Source: Neptunomonas sp. (GTDB taxonomy: Bacteria > Pseudomonadota > Gammaproteobacteria > Pseudomonadales > Balneatricaceae). From it: 47,233 nucleotides of DNA. Location of the stretch: positions 1 to 47,233 of the forward strand of contig NZ_JADGEV010000031.1 in the NCBI RefSeq assembly GCF_016744175.1, given 5' to 3'. The notes under the pieces are model-generated. The model ran no database searches. It worked only from the letters and a program-made list of their open reading frames with translations, and was not told the origin of the DNA. Below are positions 13,769 to 22,660 of the stretch, in pieces (the stretch's first letter is position 1; the number at the start of each line of letters is the position of its first letter). Made by a program: the position numbers and the translations under genes.

Positions 13769-15166
13769 ATGAAATTGGATTCTGATAAACACAACCAAAC
13801 CCCTATCGCTGTTTCTGTATTGGTTGTCGATGACGAGCCAGGGATGTGCAGCTTTCTTAATAAAGCACTCAAGAAAAAATTTGCTTTAGTTGAAACCGCA
13901 GGGAGCATTGAGGAAGCCGAAGAGCTACGTAAACGTTGCCACTTTGACTTACTCATTGTTGATATAAAATTGCCTGGGCGCTCCGGGATGGAATGGAGCG
14001 AGGCAATGGAGCAAACAAAACGAAGCAGCGATATTATTTTCATGACTGCCTTCGCTGACCTTGAAACCGTTATCAAGGCCCTTCGCGCGGGAGCCAGCGA
14101 CTTTATTCTCAAACCTTTCCGGTTAGAACAGATGATGAACGCGGTAGAGCGCTGCCTTGAACGCCGTGCCATGGCCCGAACCAACTTTGTGCTACAGCGC
14201 GATGTTGAAAAAGCCTTTCCAATCACTAATATGATGGGCAATAGTCCTTCTATACGCCAAGTTCAAGAAGTCATCCATCGCGTAGCGCCAACACCCTCTG
14301 CTGTTATGATCGAAGGTGAATCCGGTACAGGGAAAGAGCTCGCCGCAAGAATGCTGCACCAGTTTAGCAACCGTAACGGCGCGTTTGTACCCATTAACTG
14401 TGGAGCCATATCGCCAGAATTATTGGAAGCCGAACTCTTTGGGCACACCAAAGGCTCCTTTACCGGCGCCCTAAAAGCACGAGAAGGCCTATTTAGCTTT
14501 GCCAATGGCGGTACGTTATTTCTTGATGAAGTGGGTGAAATGCCCTTATTAATGCAAGCAAAATTACTGCGAGCCTTAGAAGAAAAAGCGGTCCGTCCTG
14601 TTGGTAGCGAGCAAGAAATCAGTATTGATGTCCGCATTATTGCGGCAACCAACCGCCAACTAAAAGACGAAGTGGCTTCTGGCCGCTTTCGCGAAGACCT
14701 GTATTATAGACTCAACGTACTAAGCATTACCCTACCCCCACTAAGGGACCGCCGCGAAGATATTCCTGAGTTAATCCATCATTTCTCTAATACGCTATCA
14801 CTGGAGCTAGGCCTTGCCGCCATTCCGTTTAGCCATGACGATCTAAACGAAATGCAGCACTATCATTGGCCAGGTAATATCCGCGAGCTTAAAAATCTCA
14901 TTGAGCGTTGTATTCTTTTAGGAAAACTGCCAGCCGAATATTTCCGTGAACAAAACGACAATAACTCCAAAACAGCAGGCAATTTTGCTGGGTGGACAAT
15001 GGACGCTGTAGAAAAGCAACACATCCTATTAACACTCGAGCAGCATAACAGCAACAAATCCTCTGCGGCTCGCGCACTGGGTGTTTCAAGAAAGACTCTA
15101 GACCGTAAACTAACTAGCTGGGCAACCGAAGAGCAAGTAGCAACCGAGTACGAGACGGCCATATGA
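13769..15166 (+). CDS. Sigma54-dependent response regulator (NtrC family)
   Basis: A 465-residue activator with three domains: receiver (residues ~15-130, acidic DD at 21-22, phospho-acceptor Asp65), AAA+ ATPase (~155-390, Walker A GESGTGKE at 183-190, Walker B near 250-256) and a C-terminal Fis-type helix-turn-helix (~420-455). The loop that touches sigma54 reads GSFTGA (229-234) instead of the usual GAFTGA. It remodels sigma54 RNA polymerase at the four GG-N10-GC promoters of this locus. It overlaps the kinase gene by 4 bp. No close named homologue is assigned; the formate/molybdenum role is from context. Confidence 0.93.
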   Translation: MKLDSDKHNQTPIAVSVLVVDDEPGMCSFLNKALKKKFALVETAGSIEEAEELRKRCHFDLLIVDIKLPGRSGMEWSEAMEQTKRSSDIIFMTAFADLETVIKALRAGASDFILKPFRLEQMMNAVERCLERRAMARTNFVLQRDVEKAFPITNMMGNSPSIRQVQEVIHRVAPTPSAVMIEGESGTGKELAARMLHQFSNRNGAFVPINCGAISPELLEAELFGHTKGSFTGALKAREGLFSFANGGTLFLDEVGEMPLLMQAKLLRALEEKAVRPVGSEQEISIDVRIIAATNRQLKDEVASGRFREDLYYRLNVLSITLPPLRDRREDIPELIHHFSNTLSLELGLAAIPFSHDDLNEMQHYHWPGNIRELKNLIERCILLGKLPAEYFREQNDNNSKTAGNFAGWTMDAVEKQHILLTLEQHNSNKSSAARALGVSRKTLDRKLTSWATEEQVATEYETAI

Positions 15167-17379
15167 TCTCAGCCCTGTGGCAAAAAATTAATAGCTCACT
15201 GCGCAACAAGCTATTATTACTAACCTTGGCACCTCTCATACTAACAGCCATTGGCTTTGTCATTATGGCTGCCTACTGGGCCAGCAGCTATACCAATCAA
15301 CAGTTATATATGAAAGTCAGAGCAGACCTTTCGGTAGCCAAAGGTACGCTGGATATAATGCAACAAGAGCAACTTAATACTCTCACACAGTTGGCGGGTA
15401 GTTATGAGTTTCGCACCAATCTTCAACTAGATAACCAACGCGCTATTCAAGTTCAAATGCTTGAAACGCGTAAAGGTCGCCAACTGGATTTTTTGCGCTT
15501 TCTCTCTACCGACCTCATTGCGGATATTAAAGACCCCGCATTAGCGCCGTTACTACCCCGTCTATATCGCGGAGAGCCGTTAAAAGGCCTCACTGTGCTT
15601 GATAAAAAAATGCTCGACCTCATAAGCCTTGATCTTGAAAAACAAGCTCAAATATCTTTAACCGACACACCTAGAGCCATTCCCACGAATCGTTTGACCG
15701 AAGAAAAAGCCATGGTTATCAGAACTTTACTGCCGGTTAATGATGAATTCGGTGAGCTTATTGGCATACTCGACTCGGGTAGCATTCTTAACAACACCAC
15801 ACGTGCCGTAGATACTATACGCGATCTGGTTTATGGAGCTGGCACTCTTCCAGAAGGCGGTATTGGTACGGTTACACTCTTTCTTGATGATGTTCGCATT
15901 AGCACCAATGTGCCGCAACACCAGCCTTTTTCTGATAACTCGTCTTCTGCCCTTAATGACAACTCGCGCCATAAAAAGCAAATGTCTCTGCAGGAGCGAG
16001 CTATTGGTACGCGCGTATCTGCTGAGGTACATAACTATGTCATGATACGAGGCCTCACTTGGATTAACAGCGCCTTTGTCGTTAATGACTGGTATATATC
16101 GGCGTACCAACCTCTTATAGATTTAACCGGCCAGCGTATCGGCATGATCTACACCGGCTTTACCGAAGCACCGTTCAGCAGGATTTATTATAAGACACTG
16201 TTTGAGTCGGGTAGTCTGATTGGGCTGATCATGCTGATATCAGGGTTTGTAATACTGCAGCGTACTCGTGTACTTATCAGCCCTTTGGCACGTATCCATT
16301 CAGTAGTAACGGCTGTACGTGATGATGGCTCTATTCACCCAAGAATAGGCAAACTAGACACCTCCGACGAATTAGTTGATTTAGCCCATCAATTTGATGC
16401 CATGCTAGACCTACTTGAAAGCCGTGAGCAGGAAATATTACAAGCCCACGATCAGCTTGAGATTACCGTCGAAAAACGTACCAGTTCGCTGCGCAACCGA
16501 ACAGAAGCACTCAAACAACATATACGTTTACTCAAAACCACACGAAAAAAATTATTAGATAATGAAAAACTGGCAGTATTAGGCGAGCTTACCGCTGGCA
16601 TTGCCCATGAAATAAACAACCCAGCAGCAGTTATACTCGGCAATATGGATTTATTGGTGGCAGAGCTAGGAGATGCCGTTGAACCTGCCCAAGAAGAAGT
16701 AGATATGGTCATTCGTCAGGTATACCGCATCCGCTCACTGATCAATAACTTACTTCAGTACAGCCGTCCAGACCACTACGTTGACAGTTACGAAAGCCAC
16801 CAGATAAACCAAGTCATTGATGACACGTTGCTTTTAGTCTCTCATGCCCTAGAAAAACAGCAGGTCAGTATAAAGAAAAGCTACAATGCCAATAGCTTAG
16901 TACAAGTTAATTATCAGCAAATACAGCAAGTATTAGTTAACTTAATTCTTAACGCTTCTCACTCTCTAACTGAACCCGGCAGTGTCCAATTACACACGTC
17001 TGACTGGATTGAGAGCGAGGACATTACTGGCGAGGATACCGGAAAAGAGAATGAGCAAGGCAAGATTAAAGGGGTTATTATTCGCGTAATAGACAAAGGG
17101 CTGGGGATTAGCGAAGAAAACCTACAGCACATCTTTGACCCCTTCTTCACTACGAAAAAGAGCGGCACAGGTCTTGGGTTATCCGTAAGCTACGGAATTG
17201 TCCGTCGCCATGGTGGAGATATCAAAGTATCCTCGGTTGTTGGCGAAGGCACTGTATTTTCAGTGTACCTATTACGTAAAGCCAACATCTCTGAAGACAG
17301 TGAACTCGAGGGTATACTTGAAGGGCTGACTGCAGCTGAACGTACCAATCGCCGCTTACTCGTTGACGAACAATCCTGA
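15163..17379 (+). CDS. Membrane sensor histidine kinase partner of the sigma54 regulator
   Basis: A 738-residue kinase. A membrane segment (~residues 18-40) is followed by a large periplasmic sensor region (~45-345) resembling double-Cache domains. A second membrane segment (~346-368), a HAMP domain and a coiled coil come next. The HisKA motif has His482 in GIAHEINNP, and the ATPase domain has FDPFFTTKKSGTGLGL near the end. It probably senses a small molecule in the periplasm; formate or a related one-carbon compound is an inference from context. It overlaps the regulator gene by 4 bp and is cotranscribed with it. Confidence 0.93.
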   Translation: MISALWQKINSSLRNKLLLLTLAPLILTAIGFVIMAAYWASSYTNQQLYMKVRADLSVAKGTLDIMQQEQLNTLTQLAGSYEFRTNLQLDNQRAIQVQMLETRKGRQLDFLRFLSTDLIADIKDPALAPLLPRLYRGEPLKGLTVLDKKMLDLISLDLEKQAQISLTDTPRAIPTNRLTEEKAMVIRTLLPVNDEFGELIGILDSGSILNNTTRAVDTIRDLVYGAGTLPEGGIGTVTLFLDDVRISTNVPQHQPFSDNSSSALNDNSRHKKQMSLQERAIGTRVSAEVHNYVMIRGLTWINSAFVVNDWYISAYQPLIDLTGQRIGMIYTGFTEAPFSRIYYKTLFESGSLIGLIMLISGFVILQRTRVLISPLARIHSVVTAVRDDGSIHPRIGKLDTSDELVDLAHQFDAMLDLLESREQEILQAHDQLEITVEKRTSSLRNRTEALKQHIRLLKTTRKKLLDNEKLAVLGELTAGIAHEINNPAAVILGNMDLLVAELGDAVEPAQEEVDMVIRQVYRIRSLINNLLQYSRPDHYVDSYESHQINQVIDDTLLLVSHALEKQQVSIKKSYNANSLVQVNYQQIQQVLVNLILNASHSLTEPGSVQLHTSDWIESEDITGEDTGKENEQGKIKGVIIRVIDKGLGISEENLQHIFDPFFTTKKSGTGLGLSVSYGIVRRHGGDIKVSSVVGEGTVFSVYLLRKANISEDSELEGILEGLTAAERTNRRLLVDEQS

Positions 17380-17426
17380 TGGCGCATGTAGAACTTTTGC
17401 CAACGTCTTGGCTCCTATTTTTTTAC

Positions 17427-18335
17427 TTACTCACCTTCCGAACTCCAGACCAATCGACCGCTTCGGCTAAGATCATATCCCTGTAAACGATGCGCTAACA
17501 TAACGCCTTCAGGGCCTTGTAAAAACTCAAATAGTTGTTGCAATAACTTTCTAAAATACACACTTCGAGGCACCACAAGATCAAAACTTTCTTCACACAC
17601 AGGAATAAATCCTAATCCAAACTCCTTAGCTGCACTCAGTGTGCCCGGCCCTATATCTGCTTCTCCCCGTGCAATCATAGAAACCATCTCACGCTCTGAA
17701 TATGCAGTATTAGTTACCGCCAACCGATCAAAAGGATACGAATGAGTCATCAACCATTCCTTTAAAAAACGCTGCGAACCTGCGCCTTTTTGTCGTATCG
17801 CCCAACGCGTATTATGGTCTAGTGCGGTTGTTGGGTCTTCAAACCGAGATTGATCTTGAGCACGAACAATTAACCCCTGACTACGGCAAAATAAATGCAC
17901 CAGTATCCAATTCTTAGATGAGTTGTATTGCTGAATTAATGCTGGATGACGCACTTCACTTTCTTCGGCTCGTCCCCAATGAATCACACAGGCATCAGCA
18001 TGTCCTTGTGCCAACAGCTCAAGCCCCATCGTTGTCCCTGTTACTGTATAGCTAAACAGCGCCTGAGCTCTGAGTTGCTGCGTAAGACGAATTGCCGCAG
18101 CCTGCAACAACGGATCATCGCTCCCCCCTAAAATGAGACGATCTGTCATCAAACCTCCATGACAGCTATCCAATAACCAGCGGTCTACCAACACTTTAGG
18201 AAATAACCACTTACCTGTTAACTTTGTTGCAGGTATTTTCCCTTCAGCGGCCATTACATAGATTTTTTTCTCATTTAGGTGCAGGTATTCCGTCAACTGA
18301 CGAACATTTAGAAAGGTGGGGGGTAACTCGCTCAC
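17427..18335 (-). CDS. Excisionase-type HTH regulator with periplasmic-binding-like domain
   Basis: A 302-residue protein. The first ~60 residues form a MerR/excisionase-like winged helix (LNVRQLTEYLHLNEKKIYVMAAEGKIPATK and KWLFPK). Residues ~65-290 are a substrate-binding-protein-like fold with the TTMGL and GPGTLSA loops seen in molybdate/tungstate-sensing proteins of COG1910 type. It has no signal peptide, so it acts in the cytoplasm. It likely senses molybdate, tungstate or the cofactor and regulates the locus. It overlaps fdhD by 4 bp, as second gene of that operon. The ligand is inferred. Confidence 0.82.
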   Translation of the reverse strand: MSELPPTFLNVRQLTEYLHLNEKKIYVMAAEGKIPATKLTGKWLFPKVLVDRWLLDSCHGGLMTDRLILGGSDDPLLQAAAIRLTQQLRAQALFSYTVTGTTMGLELLAQGHADACVIHWGRAEESEVRHPALIQQYNSSKNWILVHLFCRSQGLIVRAQDQSRFEDPTTALDHNTRWAIRQKGAGSQRFLKEWLMTHSYPFDRLAVTNTAYSEREMVSMIARGEADIGPGTLSAAKEFGLGFIPVCEESFDLVVPRSVYFRKLLQQLFEFLQGPEGVMLAHRLQGYDLSRSGRLVWSSEGE

Positions 18336-19195
18336 GATACAGCTTCCATTGCTTGAATTTTAGATTCCGGCATCGCATCTAACAACAGTGAATCCTCACC
18401 GCTAAATAATAAAAAATGCTTACCCTTAGCACGTGCCAACATGGTAATGCCGAGCTCCTGAGCTAATTCTAATCCCATTTGAGTCACACCTGAGCGCGAT
18501 AGCAAAACAGGAATACCCATCTGCGCCACTTTTATTACCATCTCAGACGTCAAGCGCCCCGTGGTATAGAAGATTTTATTCTCTTCACTAATCCCATCGA
18601 GCCACATTCTTCCTGCTAGCGTATCGACAGCGTTATGACGACCAACATCTTCAACAAAGGCCACCACCTCTTCACCTTCACAGATAGCGCAACCATGCAC
18701 TGCACCTGCATTTTTATAGGTTTCATTATGACGATTAAGGTTATTAAGGAGTGCGTAAACAGTACTTTGCTTTATGTGAGCCTTAGGGAGTGATACTTCA
18801 GCAATTTTCTCCATGAGGCTTCCAAACATAGTCCCCTGCCCACAACCAGTTGTTACGGTACGCTGCTGTAACTTGTCTTCTAGTCCGGGCGGCTCACCAC
18901 TAGTGACCACAACCGCGGCTTCCACATCCCAATCAACCTGCACAGCCTGGACTTCTTCCAAGGCAAGAATAAACCCCTGATTACGTAAATAGCCTAGCAC
19001 CAGAGCTTCTGGATCACCGCCTAATGTCATCAGGGTGACAATTTCACGCTTGTTCAGGTAGATAGTTAAAGGACGCTCACACGCTATTTCGACAACACGA
19101 AACTGCCCCTTTTCATCCAGCGCCTTAACCGACTCTGTTAAATGAGTTGCTGCCTTACTCAGAACCAGCTTCATGTTTTGACTGCTCATTAGCAT
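18332..19195 (-). CDS. fdhD: Formate dehydrogenase accessory sulfurtransferase FdhD
   Basis: A 287-residue protein that transfers sulfur from a desulfurase to the Mo/W-bis-MGD cofactor, which makes formate dehydrogenase active. Conserved parts include ACERPLTIYLN, the TTGCG loop, GAVHGCAIC and FVEDVGRHNAVDTLAG. The usual Cys-x2-Cys of FdhD is reduced to one cysteine (Cys118, followed by GQG), so the sulfur relay may run through a single thiol. Start at 19195 or the second ATG at 19189; the latter has GGGG at good distance. A sigma54-type promoter lies ~33 bp upstream. Confidence 0.95.
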   Translation of the reverse strand: MLMSSQNMKLVLSKAATHLTESVKALDEKGQFRVVEIACERPLTIYLNKREIVTLMTLGGDPEALVLGYLRNQGFILALEEVQAVQVDWDVEAAVVVTSGEPPGLEDKLQQRTVTTGCGQGTMFGSLMEKIAEVSLPKAHIKQSTVYALLNNLNRHNETYKNAGAVHGCAICEGEEVVAFVEDVGRHNAVDTLAGRMWLDGISEENKIFYTTGRLTSEMVIKVAQMGIPVLLSRSGVTQMGLELAQELGITMLARAKGKHFLLFSGEDSLLLDAMPESKIQAMEAVS

Positions 19196-19227
19196 CCCCG
19201 TTAGTTTTTATCCGTTATGACTAACTT

Positions 19228-19243
19228 AGCAATATTTGTTCCT
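19228..19243 (-). promoter_or_regulatory. Sigma54 promoter of fdhD
   Basis: Minus-strand AGGAACAAATATTGCT: GG-N10-GC spacing is exact and the -12 is TTGCT as in the three other promoters of the locus. The -24 (AGGAAC) is weaker than consensus. It lies ~33 bp before the first fdhD start. Confidence 0.55.
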
Positions 19244-19348
19244 GCTAAGGCGATGGCAGCTAACAGTCAAGCATCCTCCCAAAACACCCGTCAATAGAGA
19301 CAGATTGTTACTTTACTTACTGAATTGTAACTTTCTCTATAGGCCAAA

Positions 19349-19359
19349 ATGTCCCACAC
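19349..19359 (+). promoter_or_regulatory. Candidate activator site between divergent sigma54 promoters
   Basis: ATGTCCCACAC occurs here and again at 20700-20710, each time upstream of a sigma54-type promoter. This copy lies between the fdhD promoter (105 bp away) and the DUF3305 promoter (140 bp away), so it could serve both. The TGT-CCC-ACA core is a small dyad. Function inferred from position only. Confidence 0.4.
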
Positions 19360-19499
19360 ACTCACTTAACTGCCCCTTTTTTACCACTCAAGCCCAGACT
19401 GAAAACGATTAGATTCCTTATAGACCTTTTTTGTATATAAGCCACTTCGGGCGGGAAGCAATGCTTTAGCAGGCTCCTAACACCGCTATTAGCACTTAC

Positions 19500-19515
19500 T
19501 GGCCCATCCCTTGCT
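19500..19515 (+). promoter_or_regulatory. Sigma54 promoter of the DUF3305-DUF3306 operon
   Basis: TGGCCCATCCCTTGCT: exact GG-N10-GC spacing, consensus TTGC at -12, TGGC at -24. It lies about 33 bp before the first ATG. Confidence 0.75.
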
Positions 19516-19550
19516 AAGGCTTTTAATACACTTACAAAAGGAGCCGGATG

Positions 19551-19997
19551 ATGTCCGCCACCAAAAGTACTGATCGTTGGCCCATGCAAATAGCCCTACA
19601 GCATGAAACTGTGCTGACTCGCGGCTGGGAAACCGAACGTTGGAGCATTAAAGAGCTAGTACCAAAATCGGATGAGCAAGAAAGCTACATCAATATAGAT
19701 TTAGAGCTTCATAAAGATGAGCGAACCGCCTACCGCTTTAATCTAAACTCAACATCACCTCACCTTTTCGTACTCTGTGATGAAGATGAAACAGACGGCG
19801 CATTAACCCCCATACATATTACCGCCAGCCAAGATGAAGCCGCATCATTTATGGATGGTGAACATCAAGTATTAGAAACACCCATGCCTGCCGCCGTGCA
19901 ATGTTGGTTAGACAGCTACCTAGGAATACATGGAGAACTAATAGACGAAGGCAAGAAAAAGAAAAAAAGAGGAAAGGGGCGCAGCAGTGAACGATAA
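19551..19997 (+). CDS. DUF3305 family protein of the formate dehydrogenase locus
   Basis: A 148-residue cytoplasmic protein that fits DUF3305: RWPMQIALQHETVLTRGWETERW and a core with YRFNLNSTSPHLFVLC, ending in a very basic tail (KKKKKRGKGR). Proteins of this family are regularly encoded next to DUF3306, ferredoxin and formate dehydrogenase genes, but no biochemical role is established. Two ATGs are adjacent (19548 and 19551); the second has the better distance to GGAGCC. The end overlaps the next gene by 11 bp. Confidence 0.85.
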   Translation: MSATKSTDRWPMQIALQHETVLTRGWETERWSIKELVPKSDEQESYINIDLELHKDERTAYRFNLNSTSPHLFVLCDEDETDGALTPIHITASQDEAASFMDGEHQVLETPMPAAVQCWLDSYLGIHGELIDEGKKKKKRGKGRSSER

Positions 19998-20658
19998 AAC
20001 TTTTATCTCTCGCTGGTCTCGCCTCAAGTCAGAGCGAGCAGCACAAGCATTAGAAACTAAATCTAACAAGCCTGAAGGCACATTCGTCGCAACACATAAC
20101 GAGCGACAAGACAGTACTCTTCCAGATACAACCATTGAAACATCATTAATTGAAACCGGTATCGAGCTGCATGAAAGCAACACTTGCGAAGGCAGTCCTG
20201 ATGAAAAATATTCCGACACAAACCTAGATTTAGCTGAAACGCCACCCCTAACCGATGAGGACATGCCTCCTCTGGAAAGCCTAAATGAAGAATCTAATTT
20301 CAATCAATTTTTCTCATCAGGAGTCAGTGACGAATTACGAAATTTAGCACTACGTCGGTTGTTTAACTTACCGCAATTCAATATCCGAGATGGCCTTAAT
20401 GACTATGACGAAGACTTCAGCAAAATGCCTGCATTGGCACAAGAAGTCGCCGCCAAAATGCGTAGTTGGCTACATGAAAAACAAGATGAACTTACAACAG
20501 AGCTCACATCACAGCCTAAGAAAGAACTAACAGAAGAGCTCTCATTAGAAGAAAAAGAAGAAGCGAAAACACCGACACCTAACTCATTGACTAATAAAGA
20601 TATCGAGTTACTTGCGGATGAAGATGATGACTTGGGCGATGCGGACCTCGAAGGGTAA
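19987..20658 (+). CDS. DUF3306 family protein of the formate dehydrogenase locus
   Basis: A 223-residue, strongly acidic protein that starts at GTG 19987 with AGGGGC upstream. The N-terminus FISRWSRLKSERAAQ and the core LRNLALRRLFNLPQFNIRDGLNDYDEDF are the DUF3306 hallmarks. The middle and C-terminal thirds are low-complexity and rich in Glu, probably unstructured. It is translationally coupled to the basic-tailed DUF3305 protein, so the two may bind each other; that is inference. Likely a formate dehydrogenase maturation factor. Confidence 0.85.
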   Translation: MNDKTFISRWSRLKSERAAQALETKSNKPEGTFVATHNERQDSTLPDTTIETSLIETGIELHESNTCEGSPDEKYSDTNLDLAETPPLTDEDMPPLESLNEESNFNQFFSSGVSDELRNLALRRLFNLPQFNIRDGLNDYDEDFSKMPALAQEVAAKMRSWLHEKQDELTTELTSQPKKELTEELSLEEKEEAKTPTPNSLTNKDIELLADEDDDLGDADLEG

Positions 20659-20699
20659 CGCGCCGATTTGACTCACACGCCATAGGACAGGCAGACAAT

Positions 20700-20710
20700 A
20701 TGTCCCACAC
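20700..20710 (+). promoter_or_regulatory. Candidate activator site upstream of the ferredoxin-fdh promoter
   Basis: Second copy of ATGTCCCACAC (first at 19349-19359). It lies 65 bp upstream of the sigma54-type promoter at 20776. Probably an enhancer-type site; by inference only. Confidence 0.4.
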
Positions 20711-20775
20711 TTAAGCAATTCGACACAAGGCGCTCTGATCTACACCCATTTTAAGACGCTTTTTTCAGATTTTTC

Positions 20776-20791
20776 TGGTTTCGCTTTTGCT
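20776..20791 (+). promoter_or_regulatory. Sigma54 promoter of the ferredoxin-torD-fdhABC operon
   Basis: TGGTTTCGCTTTTGCT: exact GG-N10-GC spacing and the TTGCT -12 shared with the other three promoters. The -24 keeps TGG but not CAC. The leader to the ATG at 20941 would be about 135 bp. Confidence 0.62.
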
Positions 20792-20940
20792 TTATTTATA
20801 TCAGTGATTTCAATCTGTTCGGGTGAGTACAGATTGGCACCCCTAACAACATGAATAATAAACAGCTGTCGATACCAAAGACAGACTGCCCGTAACCGCT
20901 AAAGGTTGCACATGTTGTCAGTGGTCAGGTGAGGTATTAA

Positions 20941-22641
20941 ATGACAAACGAGCAACCCCTGAATAGTATGACACAGCTAACTGCACGCCAAACTGCGCAA
21001 GCACGTGTCACGCCGCCACACAACTTAGCGCCTGCCACGGTGAGTTTCAGCACCCAAGGGCACCTGCTAATTACTGGCTCCGAAGATATGATCCGTCTTG
21101 CAGCTGAACAGCTCCAAGACATGGCCAGCATTACTCTACTGTGTACCCAAGCAATACAGAATACCGACAGTGCGCATGTAGAGCTGGCACTCACTGCAGC
21201 GGCAAACTTACCCGCCTATCAAACTAAAATCGAAGCGATCAAAGGATTTTTAGGCCAGTTTCAAGTCATTGTTCAACATGAAGCACAGTCGATTGAACTC
21301 GCTAAACTCACTCAAAACCGCGCTACCTTTGATTTAGTCCTTAATCTTGGTAAAGAGTCATTATTTGCTGACGCTGAACTGGCACCTGCAGGATACTTTC
21401 ATGTGTCACCTAATGCAGATAACTTCAGCGAAGTCATACAGCAACTGCCTAACTACATCGGTGAGTTTGAAAAACCACGATATTTTCAGATTAATAACGA
21501 CATTTGCGCGCATTCAAATCGTGGGCAAATAGGATGTACTCGCTGCTTAGACGTATGTCCAGCCAATGCCATTAGTTCAATAAAAGACATAATCAATATT
21601 GACCCACACATTTGCCACGGTGCAGGCGGGTGTACAACAGCATGCCCAACAGGTGCGATTACCTACACACTCCCACAACCGGCCCGCTTACTGGACTATA
21701 TTCAAAAACTGTTACTGACTTACCAAGAAGCTGGCGGCACTCAACCTGCCCTATTACTGCATGATCATGAGCAAGGGCAACAAATAGTCTCTGAACTACT
21801 ACCACAGCTACCTGGCAACCTAATACCGATTGAGCTGGAAGAGATTACCGCCGCAGGCCAAGAAATATGGCTTGCTGCATTAGCCTCAGGTATCAGCCAT
21901 ATATTGCTATTAGATACACCCGCTGTGCCCGAATCCATCCGTTCACTGCTTAAACGTGAAGTCAAACTCACGCAAACCATGCTGGCCGGTTTGGGTTATC
22001 AGCCATCTCAAATCCAAGTAATTAATCGTGAACAGCTGGGCACAGGCTTGCCCGAGCAACTGAACAACTTATTTACTCAACAAACAGTGTCAACGGCCAT
22101 ACACACCTCACATGAAAACAAGCGTGACACACTGTTTGCAGCACTGGATCATCTGACTGAACACGCACCCAATACTTTACCCGAACACCTCACCCTGCCG
22201 GCGGGTTCTCCTTTTGGTCAAGTCACCATCGACTCTTCAAGCTGCACATTATGCTTGTCCTGTGTTGCGGTCTGCCCGACGCAGGCCCTAACCAGTGGAG
22301 GAGAAAAGCCGGCACTTAATTTTACAGAGCAAAATTGTGTTCAGTGCAATCTATGCGAACGTGCCTGTCCCGAAGATGCCATCGCCTTAGAGTCACGCCT
22401 GCTGCTATTGGATACACGCAAACAAGCTATAGAGATCCATGTCGATGAAGCCTTTGAGTGCATTGCATGCAGCAAGCCTTTTGCACCAAGACGTACCGTC
22501 GAGAAAATGCTCACCAAGCTTAGTGAACACCGTATGTTTCAAGGGGATGCCATTAATAGGTTGAAAATGTGCGAAGACTGCCGAGTTAAAGATATTTATG
22601 TCGACCTGACACAGCACCCAGAAAAGCAACTTGAACTGTAA
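20941..22641 (+). CDS. Multi-cluster 4Fe-4S ferredoxin-type protein of the fdh operon
   Basis: A 566-residue cytoplasmic iron-sulfur protein. The middle part holds two clusters (CTRCLDVCPANAI and CHGAGGCTTACP, near residues 200-235). The C-terminal half holds two more (CTLCLSCVAVCP and CVQCNLCERACP, near 435-480), and further Cys pairs (CIAC, CEDC) come near the end. It has no signal peptide. Similar proteins are encoded just upstream of TorD-type chaperones and formate dehydrogenases; the role may be electron transfer or cofactor maturation, which is not established. GAGG lies upstream of the ATG. First gene of the six-gene operon. Confidence 0.88.
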   Translation: MTNEQPLNSMTQLTARQTAQARVTPPHNLAPATVSFSTQGHLLITGSEDMIRLAAEQLQDMASITLLCTQAIQNTDSAHVELALTAAANLPAYQTKIEAIKGFLGQFQVIVQHEAQSIELAKLTQNRATFDLVLNLGKESLFADAELAPAGYFHVSPNADNFSEVIQQLPNYIGEFEKPRYFQINNDICAHSNRGQIGCTRCLDVCPANAISSIKDIINIDPHICHGAGGCTTACPTGAITYTLPQPARLLDYIQKLLLTYQEAGGTQPALLLHDHEQGQQIVSELLPQLPGNLIPIELEEITAAGQEIWLAALASGISHILLLDTPAVPESIRSLLKREVKLTQTMLAGLGYQPSQIQVINREQLGTGLPEQLNNLFTQQTVSTAIHTSHENKRDTLFAALDHLTEHAPNTLPEHLTLPAGSPFGQVTIDSSSCTLCLSCVAVCPTQALTSGGEKPALNFTEQNCVQCNLCERACPEDAIALESRLLLLDTRKQAIEIHVDEAFECIACSKPFAPRRTVEKMLTKLSEHRMFQGDAINRLKMCEDCRVKDIYVDLTQHPEKQLEL

Positions 22642-22660
22642 GCACGAGGAGTTAAATACC

